Assembly (NCBI GenBank): GCA_038025085.1
Contig: CM076152.1
Span: 22,094,001 to 22,158,000 of the forward strand
From: Tetragonia tetragonoides
Taxonomy: Eukaryota > Streptophyta > Magnoliopsida > Caryophyllales > Aizoaceae
Reading direction: 5' to 3'
Length of the DNA stretch: 64,000 nt
Part shown: piece by piece, positions 45,262 through 56,679 of the stretch
How the letters are laid out: each line of letters opens with the position of its first letter
Position numbering within the stretch: position 1 is the first letter of the stretch
Program-made: the position numbers and the translations under genes
The notes under the pieces: generated by a model
The model's input: the letters and a program-made list of their open reading frames with translations, nothing else
What the model was told of the DNA's origin: nothing
The model's database searches: none

Positions 45262-45864
45262 AAAATAATATAAGCACCTTTACAGTGAACACGATAGGAA
45301 TGACCGAGATCACCCATTGAACTACGAACTCACCCCATGCGCATAATCTCTTAAAATTGCACCGAGACATTGGACACCGTACTAAACGAGACAAAAGATT
45401 TTCACTCCAAAACAAACTACCACCCATCCACAAGTCCGAAAAGACACCGTTTTAAGTTTTTAACGTCACCCCGTCCGTCCTCATCACCACGGTGCCGTCA
45501 TCCAACACGCAAACTTGTCGCTTGTCATCATCATCATCCTGAAAGCTGCGCCTTGTCCCATTCCCTTCCGGAATTTTTCTTCCAGTTCGCAAGGCAAAGA
45601 ACACACCATTTTTTTTTTTAGTTTCGTTTCATAAAAAAAAATGGAGAAAATTCACAAGTCTCTCTCAGTTTTTAGTATCTATAAGCTGGAAATTCGACCT
45701 GTTGAAAATTCCTATATTTTCTCAACTACCAAACAACACATCTACATCTCAGACCTTTTCTATTTTCTCACTTTCACCCTTTCTCTCTCCTCACTCAGTC
45801 CATTTCATGCTCCCAAATTCAATTTTGAGCAAGCCAGTAGAGATAACAAATTAAACTTCTGACA
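45262..45864 (+). other. Region upstream of the IRE-like exon
   Basis: Probable promoter and 5' UTR of the kinase gene, with C/T-rich tracts at 45470-45600 and 45760-45800. No separate gene is seen. Confidence 0.4.
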
Positions 45865-46039
45865 ATGTTGAATGAATTGTCAAAATTAATGGAGGAATCA
45901 AAGGCAGCCAAAATTCCATCGGAAAATGGAGCTCCGGTGGGGCTCAATCGAATAAAGACTCGGATAACGGGCTACCGGAAACTTCCACCGGCTCCGGTTC
46001 GAAAACCAAACAACAATGTTGAAGAATGGTCCAAGCAAG
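45865..46039 (+). CDS. First exon of an IRE-family AGC kinase (partial gene)
   Basis: The frame opens MLNELSKLMEESKAAK, continues with GAPVGLNRIKTRITGYRKLP, and ends at a GT donor (46040) leaving one base over. The GLNRIKTR motif near the N-terminus is characteristic, from memory, of the plant IRE4-like group of AGC kinases. An internal ATG (45889, MEESKAAK) could be the true start. The exon ends in phase 1, while the next recognisable kinase exon at 58061 begins in phase 0, so they cannot splice directly. Confidence 0.5.
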
Positions 46040-46440
46040 GTTCGTTCCCTGTTGTTTTGTTGTGTAGCTGTTTCAGTTTGTATTTAGCAATTCAACTGAT
46101 TATTACACTTTGGCATGTTTGATAATTGATATGATACATTAAAGGCTATTTCTCTTTTGGAAAATGACTAAAGGAATGATGGTAGAAGAAGAAATAAGTA
46201 ATCAGAGTGTTTTAGCAATTGTATACTCCATTTGTTTCAAATATTAGGATCCATTCTTTTCACCTGAAAACATTAAACTGAACTTAATTGAACTAAACGG
46301 AATTGGCTGAGGAGAGCAAAGCCTTGCCCTTAATAGTAGTTTGAACCAGTACCATTTAAAAAAAAAAAAATTATTTCTAAATATACTACATGTGCCGTAA
46401 CTAGTTTGGTACAGGTGCGTTTACTGACTTAAATTTAAAA

Positions 46441-46930
46441 AGTAGTGAGACTATCTCACCTGATATGTGCATACTTTGTCGTGCAAGTAGTGAGACTTGT
46501 TCACATTTCCTTCATTGTGATATGGTTCGTGTTTTGTGGGGTAAGTTGTTTGGTATTGTGGGGGAGCAATGGGCGTTTCCTGCGACTGTGTTGGAGATGT
46601 TGGAGATGTTGCAGGTTCGCTTTTTGGCGGGATAAGGGCATGATGATTATATGGCGTAATGCAATCTTTGCTATTCTCTAGTGTTGCTGGTTAGAGGGCA
46701 ATGCCAGAATTTTCTCTAGAAGTTCCCTTCCCCCTGAGATATTGTGGGATAAAGTGAATTATTTAGCATCTATGTCGGCTAAGGCGGGGGGCGCTTTTAA
46801 GAATAATTCTATAACTGACCTTCGGAGAAACTGGCATGACCTGTTGTAATTTCTTAAGGAGGACAACTTGTCCTCTGCTGCTGTTTTGACAGACTTATTG
46901 ATACAATTTTCTTTTATCTAAAAAAAAAAG
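46441..46930 (+). pseudogene. 5'-truncated LINE (zinc-binding end)
   Basis: [20 protein letters not shown] is encoded across two frames (ACFVVQVVRLVHISFIVIW is the shifted reading). The DNA closely follows the 13.6-14.08 kb copy, including AGGAGGACAACTTGTCCTCT and the end TTTTCTTTTATCTAAAAAAA. A duplicated TGGAGATGT (GGAGATGTTGGAGATGTTG) distinguishes this copy. Confidence 0.75.
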
Positions 46931-47095
46931 TATCGCTCAAGTACTAACCATATGAATAGGAAATGCATTGTCTGTTTGGTATTAAATTAAAAAGCAAATT
47001 TTGTGTGACCAATTCCCATTAAAATGGGGTCACCACGTAGAAACGCAGGGGTCACTTGCTATGAATAGTGATCCTTCTTTCACTAAAAATTACCT

Positions 47096-48118
47096 TTGTC
47101 TCACCAAAAAGTTATGGTAAGACCATCTTATCCGTGGAAGTTCATTTCACAGATCATTCCGCGCTTCCTTTCTCATGTTGAGTTGGAATTGGGAATGGTG
47201 CACGCATTAGGTTTTGGGAGGATAATTAGAGGGGTGATGAGCAGTTTTGTAGGAGATTCCTTCGATTGTTTCAGTTGTCCACTCTTCGTAGGGGTGTGGT
47301 TGCTGATTTTTTCTTGGTACAGAGTGGTTCCTGGAATTTACATCTTCGTCGGCCACCTCATGATAGGGAGATGGAGGAGCTCACTTCGCTTCTTACACTT
47401 GTGGAGCCTATTAAGCTTTCGAGCTCAGATGACTCTAGGAGGTGGGTTGGAGATCCTTCGGGGAGTTCTCTTGCAAGTCCTTCTTTCGGGATTTGGGGAC
47501 ACCTCTCCTCGTTTTCCTCTAGCGGACTACATTTGGAAAGCGAAGGTACCTATGAAGGTGAAGGCACTTGTGTAGACTTTGGTGCTGGATAGGGTTAATA
47601 CAAACGACTTTAGACAGCGGAGGAGACCCGGGGTACCTTTGTCACTGGATGTGTCTTCGCTATGTTGGTCTAGCTGTGAGACTTCCGCACATCTTTTTCT
47701 TTGGTGTGATGTGGCACAGAGTCTTTGGCGAAGGTTGATTCGGGGGGAGGTGTGGATTTACCCTCATAGTGTTGTGGCCTCTTTGCAGATGCATTTCTAG
47801 GGCTTTGGGAGTGGAAAGGAGAGAAGGTTGCTATGTCGCAATGCTTATTTTGCGATTCTTTGGTGCATTTGGGTAGAGAGGAATGCACGATTGCACGAGT
47901 GTTAAAGGGACTTTTAGAAACTCATGCGATGCTTTGGGAGAGGATCACCTATCTAGCTTCCTTATAGGCTAGGGCTGCGGGGGCTTTTAGGGCTTACACT
48001 ATAAATGAGGTACAGAGGAAATGGGCAATCTGTAAATGTTTTATGTAGAGGATACCTTATCCTCTCTTTTGCTGTACATTTGAATTCTTATCAATATACC
48101 TTTTCTTTTATCTAAACA
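47096..48118 (+). pseudogene. LINE fragment (ORF2 C-terminus)
   Basis: Frames read DFFLVQSGSWNLHLRRPPHDREMEEL, then GDPSGSSLASPSFGIWGH and [20 protein letters not shown]. The same order (SVTGGSWDLHLRRPPHYREM, GDPSGVFSCKSFLF) is seen in the minus-strand LINE at 60.6-61.2 kb. Frame changes and stops occur, and the 3' tail is ATCAATATACCTTTTCTTTT. Confidence 0.75.
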
Positions 48119-48713
48119 TTTATACAATTTATGGATTTTTGGAAAAAATAGTCACGTTTCTAAATATAGTAACAAATGGTCGTGTTTTAATGAGAAATGG
48201 AATTTAAAAGCTAAATATCAAATCTGAATGCAAGACACAAGGTGATAACTAGATCATTAGGCTACCACCAAAATACAGGATAGATCATAGTTAAGCCAAA
48301 TTCACACATTATACACATATCAAAAGAGTTGCAAATAGAAACTCAAGCTCAAATTAGGGGAGTATATAAAATCATTGTTGGTGAAGAGCGGTGAGCTAAT
48401 AGAAGGAATAGTCTTCTGGAGAAATTTGTGAGCTGGTGCTCTGAATTTTTATTGATATTGAGACTCTTTTCTGATGCTTACAATGCTTGTTTCAAGCAGC
48501 CTATTTGTAGGAGTAATAAGATAGTTTAGAGAACTTAGTTTCTAGAAAGACAATATTTAATTCTTAGGAAGAACTAAAAGACTCTTTGTTTTCCTTAACT
48601 GCTAGACAACTTTAAGTATAGATGATTCCAGAATATAGACTATAGAAAACTATTTATTACTGCCAAAATAGCTGCTAATGACTGATTTCAAATGATCTCA
48701 GAAATTCCCCCTC
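48119..48713. other. AT-rich sequence, possibly the Copia 3' end
   Basis: No gene. It may contain the decayed 3' LTR of the minus-strand Copia element, but no LTR pair can be shown. Confidence 0.3.
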
Positions 48714-50645
48714 TTAATTTGAAATATTCAGTTGTGCCTTGAACTTCTCAAACTTGTATGCTGTGACTGCATTAGTAAGTATGTCTGCAAGCTGCTCATT
48801 TGTGTTGATGAATTGTGGCTGAGTCTTCTCAATATTAACCAAAATCTGAATGAAAATGGGGATGAATATTGATGTGCTTTGTCCTGGCATGAAAGATAGG
48901 ATGGTTAGCCAAGGCAATAGTTGACATATTAGTTGTAGGTTCTTTCTGTTCTTGGCCCAAATCAGCAAGTGTCTTCTTAGCTAGATTCACAAGGTGCTTG
49001 CTACTGTAGCTGCTGCATACTCCGCTTCTGTTGAAGATAGTGCAACTGTCTGCTGCTTCTTTGAACTACATGAAATCACATTTGAGCCCATGAAAATATA
49101 AGCTGAAGGGCCTTTTCTATCATGTAACGAACCAGCCCAATCGCTGTCAGTGTAACCAACTAACACATCTTTATCCTCCTTCGCTCCCTTGGTTGCTAGT
49201 TCCTTTTAGATATCGAAGGATTTTTTTTGCAGTTCCAAGGTGAAGCTTGCTAGGATCATTCAAGTTTCTTGACACCATGTACACAGATTGTACAATATCA
49301 GGCCTTGTATTTGCTATGTACAGCAAGGAGCCTACACGGCTTCTGGACATAGTGGACCTGTTTTTGTTGCTCTATCATCTTGCCCCAACTTTGATTTGCT
49401 GCCGTTGGTGTGGCTGCTGGCTTGCACTTCTTCAAGTGAACCCTTTTGAGAAGGTCCCAAACGTACTTTTTCTTGGGAGATAAATATCTGTCCTTTAGCT
49501 CGCTTGACTTGAATCCCCAAAAAAATTTCATAAGACCCATATCAATCATCTCAAACTCCTTCATCATACATTGCTTGAAATCGTGCAGTTATATGAGTAT
49601 TGTTCTCCATGTAAATCAAGTCATCAACATATAGGCATAAAATAAGGAAGTTTTGCCCGACAAATTTCATATAGAGCGAGGCTCGTTTCTGCCTTTTCTG
49701 AACCCATTCTGCTAAAATATCAATCTATTTTGCTGTTCCAAGCTCCCAGTTCTGGAAGCTTGATTTAATCAATAAAGAGCCTTATCCAACCTATGGACTT
49801 TGTCTTCATTCCCTTCTAGTCCCCAGGGCTGCTCCTTGTATACTTCTTCTTTTAGCCCTCCATTCAAGAAAGGCGGCTTCACATCAATCTGGAACACTTG
49901 CAATTCTAATTGAGTTGCCAAGTCTAATATCAATCTGATTGTTTTTATCCGGGCACCCGGTGCAAATGTTTCCTTAAAATCAACTCCTGGCTGTTGAGCA
50001 TAGCCTTTAGCAACTAATCTTGCCTTGTGCTTCTCAATGCTCCCATCTTCTTCGTATTTTGTCTTGAACACCCATTTCAAACCAATGACCTCCTTGCCTT
50101 CTGGAAGTTTCACCAACTCACAGGTCTTATTTTTGTCAATCATCCAAATTTCTTCATCCATAGCCTTCCTCCAAATTCTTTCTCATTGCTTCTTCATATG
50201 TAGGCGGCTCACATGAGAAAAGAGCACATTCACAGGCTTCAACATGGTCAGTTTGGGGTTCATCTGATGTAAATTCACCATATTGATCTGGAGGCCTGCT
50301 GACCCTTTGAGAGCGTCGCAATGGCAGAGGTGAAGGAGTTGAAGATTCCACATTTGAAGGATTTGCTGGACTGAGGCTGCTGGAAGGACTGGATTCAGAA
50401 TCCGTTCTGAAACTTCTTTGTAGATCTGAATCAGAGAAAGTATCAGAAGAAGTGGTGCTATTGTGCTGCTCGTTAGCTCCACTTGACAAGTGGAAAAAGT
50501 CAGGTGTCGTGTCCCTGGTGGTATTGAACTCGCATTTTCAGGCCAAACCCAAGTTGCCATTTCATCAAAAATAACATCTCTAGACACAATAATCTTCTTG
50601 TTCCCTGGATTTAATAGCCTGTATCCTTTGAATTCTTCACACTAC
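48714..50645 (-). pseudogene. Decayed Ty1/copia pol (integrase end, RT, RNase H)
   Basis: In order on the minus strand: YRLLNPGNKKIIVSRDVIFDE (integrase/RT junction, about 50640-50560); a Ser-rich linker; DEEIWMIDKNKTCELVKLPE, WVFKTKYEEDGSIEKHKARLV and GVDFKETFAP (reverse transcriptase, 50161-49769); MIDMGLMKFFWGF (49540-49500); and NTNEQLADILTNAV near the RNase H end (48820-48750). Frames are interrupted between blocks, and the catalytic YVDD region falls in a gap. Gag and the 5' LTR are missing; the element is cut near 50645 by LINE sequence. Confidence 0.85.
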
Positions 50646-50649
50646 ATCT

Positions 50650-50869
50650 ATAGCACTCCATCACTCGACTCGCAAACTCCCTTCCTCCTTTTGCCGTTCC
50701 CTAAATTAAAAGTAACACCGGGGAAGAAATAAGAAGACACCCGGGAGACGAATTTCCAGGGACACGCATGAGTGGCAGCCTGTGCTCCTTGGACATCCTA
50801 TCCATTCTGATGCAACCCATACTTGCTCCTAGTAACCCTGTGCCACAAGGAATTACTCTCCAAGGGGAA
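50650..50869 (-). pseudogene. LINE fragment, right part of a copy split by the CRM element
   Basis: On the minus strand this resembles 61400-61480 of the larger LINE (ACTTGCTCCTAGTAACCCTG against ACTTGCTCCTTATTACTCGG). The same LINE resumes at 56685 after the retrotransposon, which shows the order of events. Confidence 0.7.
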
Positions 50870-50874
50870 CCTCC

Positions 50875-51535
50875 TGATGCAGGGGCAAGTACGTTAAAGG
50901 ACAAGCAAGAAGACGACGAATCAAGAACGTCCAAGAACCCAGTTCTTGAAACGTTAATGCTTGATCTTGAGCTGCTCATTGCCAAGAGTATAATGCCACG
51001 TGAGGTAAAGTGTGAGGTAACTATGTTAGAGTGGCAAGAAGATGACTAGAAGCTGAAAAGAAGAAGCCTTGGGCGCCAAGGAAACTGTTCCAGCGGTTTT
51101 GAGCCTTGGGCGCTAGGTAATCAGTTGTTTAGTTCGATTTCGTTTAGTATTCCCTTAATTAGTTAGAATATGTTTAGGAGAGTAATAATCTGATTGTTAT
51201 TAGTATTAGAAGTCCGTTAGGTGTTAGGAAAGCTGTTAGTTAGTCCGTTTTACAATTGTAGTCAGTTTCGTAGTTAGTTTCCTATTCGGACTAGGATTAG
51301 GATTCCGAATAGCTTTAGATTTTCTTTGTCTATAAATAGGGGAGAGCTTGCTATTGTAAACTCGTGCTTTGATGATTAATTATTGAATACGTGAGTATTT
51401 ACCCCTCAAACTGAGTGATTCAGGTTGAAACCCTTACGAGTGATTCGTGAGTTGTTCTTGAGTGATTCTTGAACAAGATCCCTTTGTGTGATACTATCAA
51501 AGGTTAATTTCCGTTTTGTTACTTATTTCACATCA
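50875..51535 (+). repeat. 5' LTR of the CRM element
   Basis: 661 bp, TGATGC...CATCA, with TATA box TATAAATAGG at 51331. The reading frame at its start (through about 51049) matches the C-terminal coding extension seen in the 3' LTR. Confidence 0.93.
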
Positions 51536-51538
51536 ACT

Positions 51539-51550
51539 TGGTATCAGAGC
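51539..51550 (+). other. Primer-binding site (tRNA-iMet)
   Basis: TGGTATCAGAGC, the standard complement to the 3' end of initiator tRNA-Met, three bases after the LTR. Confidence 0.9.
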
Positions 51551-51698
51551 TAAAGGTTTGAGCTTTCTTAAGTTTAAACAACACGGTCCTGAGCATAAAC
51601 ACGACACCATAGCGAGCTTTAGAGAAAGATTCTTGCAAGATCCGCCCTTTGTTCACGAAGACAGCCAAGAAACCCCCAAGAAACCAACAACCGAAGCT

Positions 51699-54600
51699 AT
51701 GGGTGAGCCCAGCGAACTAGCAAAGTTGTTAACAGCCATGGAGGATCTTAGGACGTCTTTCAAGTCTCAAGAAGAGCGGATGGCTGCTATGGAAAGAAGA
51801 AACCAAGAAGATAGGGAGAACATGGAGACAAGGATGCGCAGAATTCATTGGAGAAACCACAACCGTGACCCCGACTTCGATGAGGAGTTTGAAGACACAA
51901 GTGGGACTAGAACCAATGACGCTCCTAAACCACGACATCCCTATGATGATGACAGGAACTTGAAGGTCGAACTCCCTGAATATGACGGTTCCTACGACCC
52001 AGAGGCCTTTCTTGATTGGCTTAGAACTATGGAGAGAGTCTTTGAATACAAGGAGTATGATGAGCGGCGAAGATGCAAGTTAGCCACGCTTAAACTCACC
52101 AAGCATGCTTCTTTATGGTATGAAAACCTAAAGGCTCGACGCAAGAAGGAAGAGAAAGCAAAGATTGAGACTTGGGACAAACTCAAGAAATATTTAAAGA
52201 AACGATTTTTGCCTAAAGAATTTGAGCAAGAACAGTTTTTGAAACTCACGTCCTTAAGCCAAGAAACCTCAAGTGTACAAGACTACCTCCAGAAGTTTGA
52301 ACATATGCACATGATGTGTGATCTTGAGGAGAAGGAGGAGTTAAAGATCGCGCGGTTCATCAAAGGTCTAAACCCAACTCTAAGGCGCAAGGTAGAGCTT
52401 GTTCCTTACGTAACCTTTGAGGACGTCTGCAAAATCGCTCTCAAGATTGAGAAGCAAGAGAAGGAGCAAAAACCGGTTGCCCGAGATGTGATTAAAGGCT
52501 ATACAAATTTTCGGAACCAATACAATGCGGGGGAGAATGCAACATTCTCCAAGAGCGCAAGTGTCCCTAGCAAGCCCGTAACTCAAGACAAAGGCAAAGC
52601 CGTGGCTACTAAGGACAAGAACCAACTGCGTTGTTTCAAGTGTCAAGGATATGGACACTATGCCTATGAGTGCGGCTCGAAGAAAGCGCTCACCATCGCT
52701 GAGCTAGAAGAGATGGAGCCCTCGTTTGTTATGCCCATAACCGAGGATAGTGATGAAGATAATGGAGAGCCATTCATTGAAGATTATGGTATACCCGAGG
52801 TTGGAGAGACCCTAATCCTTACGAAGTTGCTACATACGACTGTGGCCGATGATGAGTCCGACCAAAGGGAGCAAATATTCCATTCTCGCTGCAAGGTTAG
52901 AGGTAAAGTTTGCAATTTGATTATTGACTCTGGGAGTTGTAATAATGTTGCCTCTAAAGAGATGGTTGATAAGCTTGATTTGCCTACTAAAAGTCATCCT
53001 AAACCCTATACTGTGCAATGGTTGAATGATGGGGGAGGGTTAAAAGTGACTAAACAAGCTAGAGTTTGCTTTACTTTAGGGTGTTATAAAGACGATCTAT
53101 GGTGTGATGTACTGCCTATGGGTGTTTGTCATATATTGTTAGGTCGTCCTTGGCAATTTGATAGGAAAGTTAGTCATGATGGTGTAAACAATATCTATAC
53201 TGTTGAGCATAACCAGAAACGAATCAAATTGTTACCCTTGACTGCCACTCAAGTTAAAGAAGCAAAGGCTAGTAAAAAGGCGAGTCGTGTAATGGTCATA
53301 GGAGAGAAAGAGATGGAAAAAGAGGTGGCTAGTGAAACTATGAGCTACCTAGTGTTGTTGTTTGAACCTAACATGTGTAACAATCCCAATTATGATCCTG
53401 AGTTACGCCTATTGTTAGAGAGGTTCAAAGAAGTGTTCCCCGAGGAGTTACCCCCTGGTTTACCTCCTATGCGTGGCATAGAACACCAAATTGACCTAGT
53501 TTCTGGAGCACCACTTCCAAATAAGCCAGCATATCGGTGTAATCCCGAAGAAGCCAATCAAAGACAAGTTGAAGAGCTTGTGCAAAGAGGCTATGTGAGA
53601 GAAAGTCTAAGTCCATGCGCTGCGTTACTTGTGCCTAAGAAAGATGGGACATGGCGTATGTGCATTGATAGTAGAGCTGTCAACAATATCACAATCAAAT
53701 ATAGGTTCCCTGTGCCAAGATTAGATGATATGTTAGACGAGCTACATGGTTCCCAGTTGTTTTCCAAGATAGATCTTAGAGCTGGGTACCATCAAGTGAG
53801 AATCAAGGAGGGGGATGAATGGAAAACCGCGTTCAAGACACGACATGGTTTGTATGAGTGGTTAGTAATGCCTTTTGGCTTGTGCAACGCTCCTAGCACA
53901 TTCATGAGGTTGATGAACGAGGTATTGAGAGCATTCCTTGGTAAATTTGTTGTGGTTTACCTTGATGATATTCTTATATTAAGCAAGACCAAGGAGGAAC
54001 ATCTAGTACATCTACAGCGCGTATTTGAGAAGCTAAAGGAACAACAGCTTTTTGGCAAGTTAGAGAAGTGTGATTTCATGCTTCCTAAGGTTATATTCCT
54101 TGGTTACATTGTGTCCAAAGATGGTGTACATGTTGATCCGTCCAAGGTAGAAGCTATGGCTTCATGGCCAACTCCAACCAATATACATGAGGTACGTAGT
54201 TTTCATGGCTTGGCATCATTTTATCGGAGGTTTATACGCAATTTTAGTTCCATTACTGCTCCTATTACTGAATTAATGAAAAAAGGAGAGTTTAATTGGA
54301 GTGAAAGTGCGCAAAAGGCCTTTGTTGAGGTCAAAGAGAAGTTGTGTCAAGCACCTATTCTAGCGTTACCAGATTTTGATAGATTGTTTGAAGTTGAATG
54401 TGATGCTAGTGGGGTAGGTATAGGCGCTGTTTTAATCCAAGAAAAACGTCCTATTGCCTATTTTAGTGAGAAATTGAATGGAGCTCGGTTGAATTATTCT
54501 ACATATGATCGAGAGTTCTATGCAATTGTGAGAGCTTTGGAGCATTGGTCCCATTATTTAAGGCCTAAGCCTTTCGTGTTGCACTCGGATCATGAAGCTC

Positions 54601-55910
54601 TCAAGTATATTCATGGCCAACAGAAACTAAACCCTAGACATGCCAAGTGGGTAGAGTTTCTACAATCTTTTACATTCTCGGCCAAGTACAAAGATGGGAA
54701 GAGCAATGTTGTTGCGGATGCTCTTTCACGAAGAAACCACTTGCTTGTGACACTTGAAGCGAAGCTCCTAGGCTTTGAACATCTTCAAGAACTATATGAC
54801 AAGGATACTGATTTCTCTGAGTCATTTAGAGCTTGCAAAGAAGGGGAGCATGGTGATTATTTCATACAAGATGGGTTTCTATTCAAGAGGAACAAGTTCT
54901 GTGTTCCTAGGTCCTCTGTACGTGAGCTATTGGTTAGAGAAGTTCACTCGGGAGGATTAGCTGGACATTTTGGAGTAACTAAAACCCTTGAGCTGTTACA
55001 AGAACACTTTTATTGGCCTAAGATGCTCAAAGATGTACACGCTATTGTGACGAGATGCGCTACATGTCAACGGGCCAAGAGTGCTTTTCACAAAGGGTTA
55101 TACACACCATTACCGGTTCCTAGCATTCCCCGGGAGAGTGTGAGCATGGATTTCATTGTGGCACTCCCTAAAACTCAAAGGGGAAAGGATGTTGTGATGG
55201 TTGTTGTTGATAGATTGTCCAAAATGGCGCACTTTGTGCCATGTCACAAGACCGATGACGCCTCTCATGTTGCTGACTTGTTCTATAAAGAGATAGTGAG
55301 GCTACATGGCATTCCCAAGACCATTGTGTCGGATCGAGATACTAAGTTTCTGAGTTACTTTTGGAAGACACTTTGGAGACTCGTTGGGACGAAGTTACTC
55401 TTTAGCACTTCACGTCACCCACAAACAGATGGGCAAACCGAGGTTACAAACAGGACCCTTGGTACTTTGCTTAGAGGGTTGGTGAGTAGAAGCACAAAAG
55501 ATTGGGATATTAAGCTAGCACATGCGGAGTTTGCATATAACAGAACGCCTGGATTTACCACGGGTCGTTCTCCATTTGAGATTGTGTATGGCATTAATCC
55601 TTATTTGCCTATTGATTTCGTGTCTTTGCCTAGAGATGATGTTATCAATGTAGATGTCAAGGCAAGACAACAAGCTTTCAAGAAGACCTGTGAGCAAGTT
55701 CGTGCGCGAGTAGAGAAGATGAAGTCAAGGTACCAAGCTAGAGCTAACAAGGGAAGAAAGCAAGTTCTATTTGAACCTGGTGACTTAGTTTGGCTACACC
55801 TACGCAAAGAAAGATTTCCTTCTAGACGCAAGAACAAGCTTATGCCTCGAGCAGATGGTCCTTTTCAAGTTCTAGAGGAGATTGGAGACAATGCATACAT
55901 ACAAGATTGA
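51699..55910 (+). CDS. CRM gag-pol polyprotein, truncated at the C-terminus
   Basis: A single frame encodes the structural protein and enzymes for copying and integrating the element. The first ATG in frame is at 51699 (MGEPSELAKLL), giving about 1,403 aa. In order: gag capsid domain (DWLRTMERVFEYKEYDERRR), zinc knuckle CFKCQGYGHYAYEC, protease DSGSCNNVAS, LLGRPWQFDR, reverse transcriptase with YLDDILIL, RNase H (DASGVGIGAVL), and integrase with HFGVTKTLELLQEHFYWP, a Cys pair RCATCQRAK, core Asp in SMDFIVALP, Asp in VSDRDTKFLSYFW and Glu in HPQTDGQTEVTNRTL. A 4-bp tandem duplication (ATAC, 55895-55902) shifts the frame and ends the protein at 55910. Beyond it the expected frame meets a further TAG near 55968-55970. 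The rest of the frame is intact. Confidence 0.92.
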   Translation: MGEPSELAKLLTAMEDLRTSFKSQEERMAAMERRNQEDRENMETRMRRIHWRNHNRDPDFDEEFEDTSGTRTNDAPKPRHPYDDDRNLKVELPEYDGSYDPEAFLDWLRTMERVFEYKEYDERRRCKLATLKLTKHASLWYENLKARRKKEEKAKIETWDKLKKYLKKRFLPKEFEQEQFLKLTSLSQETSSVQDYLQKFEHMHMMCDLEEKEELKIARFIKGLNPTLRRKVELVPYVTFEDVCKIALKIEKQEKEQKPVARDVIKGYTNFRNQYNAGENATFSKSASVPSKPVTQDKGKAVATKDKNQLRCFKCQGYGHYAYECGSKKALTIAELEEMEPSFVMPITEDSDEDNGEPFIEDYGIPEVGETLILTKLLHTTVADDESDQREQIFHSRCKVRGKVCNLIIDSGSCNNVASKEMVDKLDLPTKSHPKPYTVQWLNDGGGLKVTKQARVCFTLGCYKDDLWCDVLPMGVCHILLGRPWQFDRKVSHDGVNNIYTVEHNQKRIKLLPLTATQVKEAKASKKASRVMVIGEKEMEKEVASETMSYLVLLFEPNMCNNPNYDPELRLLLERFKEVFPEELPPGLPPMRGIEHQIDLVSGAPLPNKPAYRCNPEEANQRQVEELVQRGYVRESLSPCAALLVPKKDGTWRMCIDSRAVNNITIKYRFPVPRLDDMLDELHGSQLFSKIDLRAGYHQVRIKEGDEWKTAFKTRHGLYEWLVMPFGLCNAPSTFMRLMNEVLRAFLGKFVVVYLDDILILSKTKEEHLVHLQRVFEKLKEQQLFGKLEKCDFMLPKVIFLGYIVSKDGVHVDPSKVEAMASWPTPTNIHEVRSFHGLASFYRRFIRNFSSITAPITELMKKGEFNWSESAQKAFVEVKEKLCQAPILALPDFDRLFEVECDASGVGIGAVLIQEKRPIAYFSEKLNGARLNYSTYDREFYAIVRALEHWSHYLRPKPFVLHSDHEALKYIHGQQKLNPRHAKWVEFLQSFTFSAKYKDGKSNVVADALSRRNHLLVTLEAKLLGFEHLQELYDKDTDFSESFRACKEGEHGDYFIQDGFLFKRNKFCVPRSSVRELLVREVHSGGLAGHFGVTKTLELLQEHFYWPKMLKDVHAIVTRCATCQRAKSAFHKGLYTPLPVPSIPRESVSMDFIVALPKTQRGKDVVMVVVDRLSKMAHFVPCHKTDDASHVADLFYKEIVRLHGIPKTIVSDRDTKFLSYFWKTLWRLVGTKLLFSTSRHPQTDGQTEVTNRTLGTLLRGLVSRSTKDWDIKLAHAEFAYNRTPGFTTGRSPFEIVYGINPYLPIDFVSLPRDDVINVDVKARQQAFKKTCEQVRARVEKMKSRYQARANKGRKQVLFEPGDLVWLHLRKERFPSRRKNKLMPRADGPFQVLEEIGDNAYIQD

Positions 55911-56018
55911 TCTTCCTAGTGAGTATGGAAACGTGAGCTCAACCTTCAATGTTGGTGATCTTAGCCCTTAGTTAGAGGATACGAATTTGAGGGCAAATTC
56001 TTTTAAAGAAGGGGAGGT

Positions 56019-56679
56019 TGATGCAGGGGCAAGTACGTTAAAGGACAAGCAAGAAGACGACGAATCAAGAACGTCCAAGAACCCAGTTCTTGAAACGTTA
56101 ATGCTTGATCTTGAGCTGCTCATTGCCAAGAGTATTATGCCACGTGAGGTAAAGTGTGAGGTAACTATGTTAGAGTGGCAAGAAGATGACTAGAAGCTGA
56201 AAAGAAGAAGCCTTAGGCGCCAAGGAAACTGTTCCAGCGGTTTTGAGCCTTGGGCGCTAGGTAATCAGTTGTTTAGTTCGATTTCGTTTAGTATTCCCTT
56301 AATTAGTTAGAATATGTTTAGGAGAGTAATAATCTGATTGTTATTAGTATTAGAAGTCCGTTAGGTGTTAGGAAAGCTGTTAGTTAGTCCGTTTTACAAT
56401 TGTAGTCAGTTTCGTAGTTAGTTTCCTATTCGGACTAGGATTAGGATTCCGAATAGCTTTAGATTTTCTTTGTCTATAAATAGGGGAGAGCTTGCTATTG
56501 TAAACTCGTGCTTTGATGATTAATTATTGAATACGTGAGTATTTACCCCTCAAACTGAGTGATTCAGGTTGAAACCCTTACGAGTGATTCGTGAGTTGTT
56601 CTTGAGTGATTCTTGAACAAGATCCCTTTGTGTGATACTATCAAAGGTTAATTTCCGTTTTGTTACTTATTTCACATCA
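56019..56679 (+). repeat. 3' LTR of the CRM element
   Basis: 661 bp, nearly identical to the 5' LTR. A coding frame continues from upstream of the LTR (about 55971) to a TAG at 56191-56193, as in CRM elements whose C-terminal CR motif is partly encoded by the LTR. Confidence 0.93.
56475..56482 (+). promoter_or_regulatory. TATA box in CRM LTR (3' copy)
   Basis: TATAAATA, matching the 5' LTR copy at 51331-51338. Confidence 0.6.

Larger units (their letters stand above)
50875..56679 (+). mobile_element. CRM-type Ty3/gypsy retrotransposon, nearly intact
   Basis: The element is 5,805 bp with two 661-bp LTRs (50875-51535 and 56019-56679). The LTRs start TGATGCAGGGG and end TTTCACATCA; TGATG...CATCA ends are typical of the CRM (centromeric) clade. 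The TSD is CCTCC (50870-50874 and 56680-56684). The primer-binding site TGGTATCAGAGC lies at 51539-51550 (initiator tRNA-Met) and the polypurine tract AAAGAAGGGGAGG just before 56018. By eye the LTRs differ at only two positions, so the insertion is young. The target was an older LINE. Confidence 0.93.

Noticed and set aside
50768..51049. Separate small gene in the 5' LTR
   Set aside because: Duplicate of the LTR-encoded C-terminal extension of the CRM polyprotein; it has no separate meaning.
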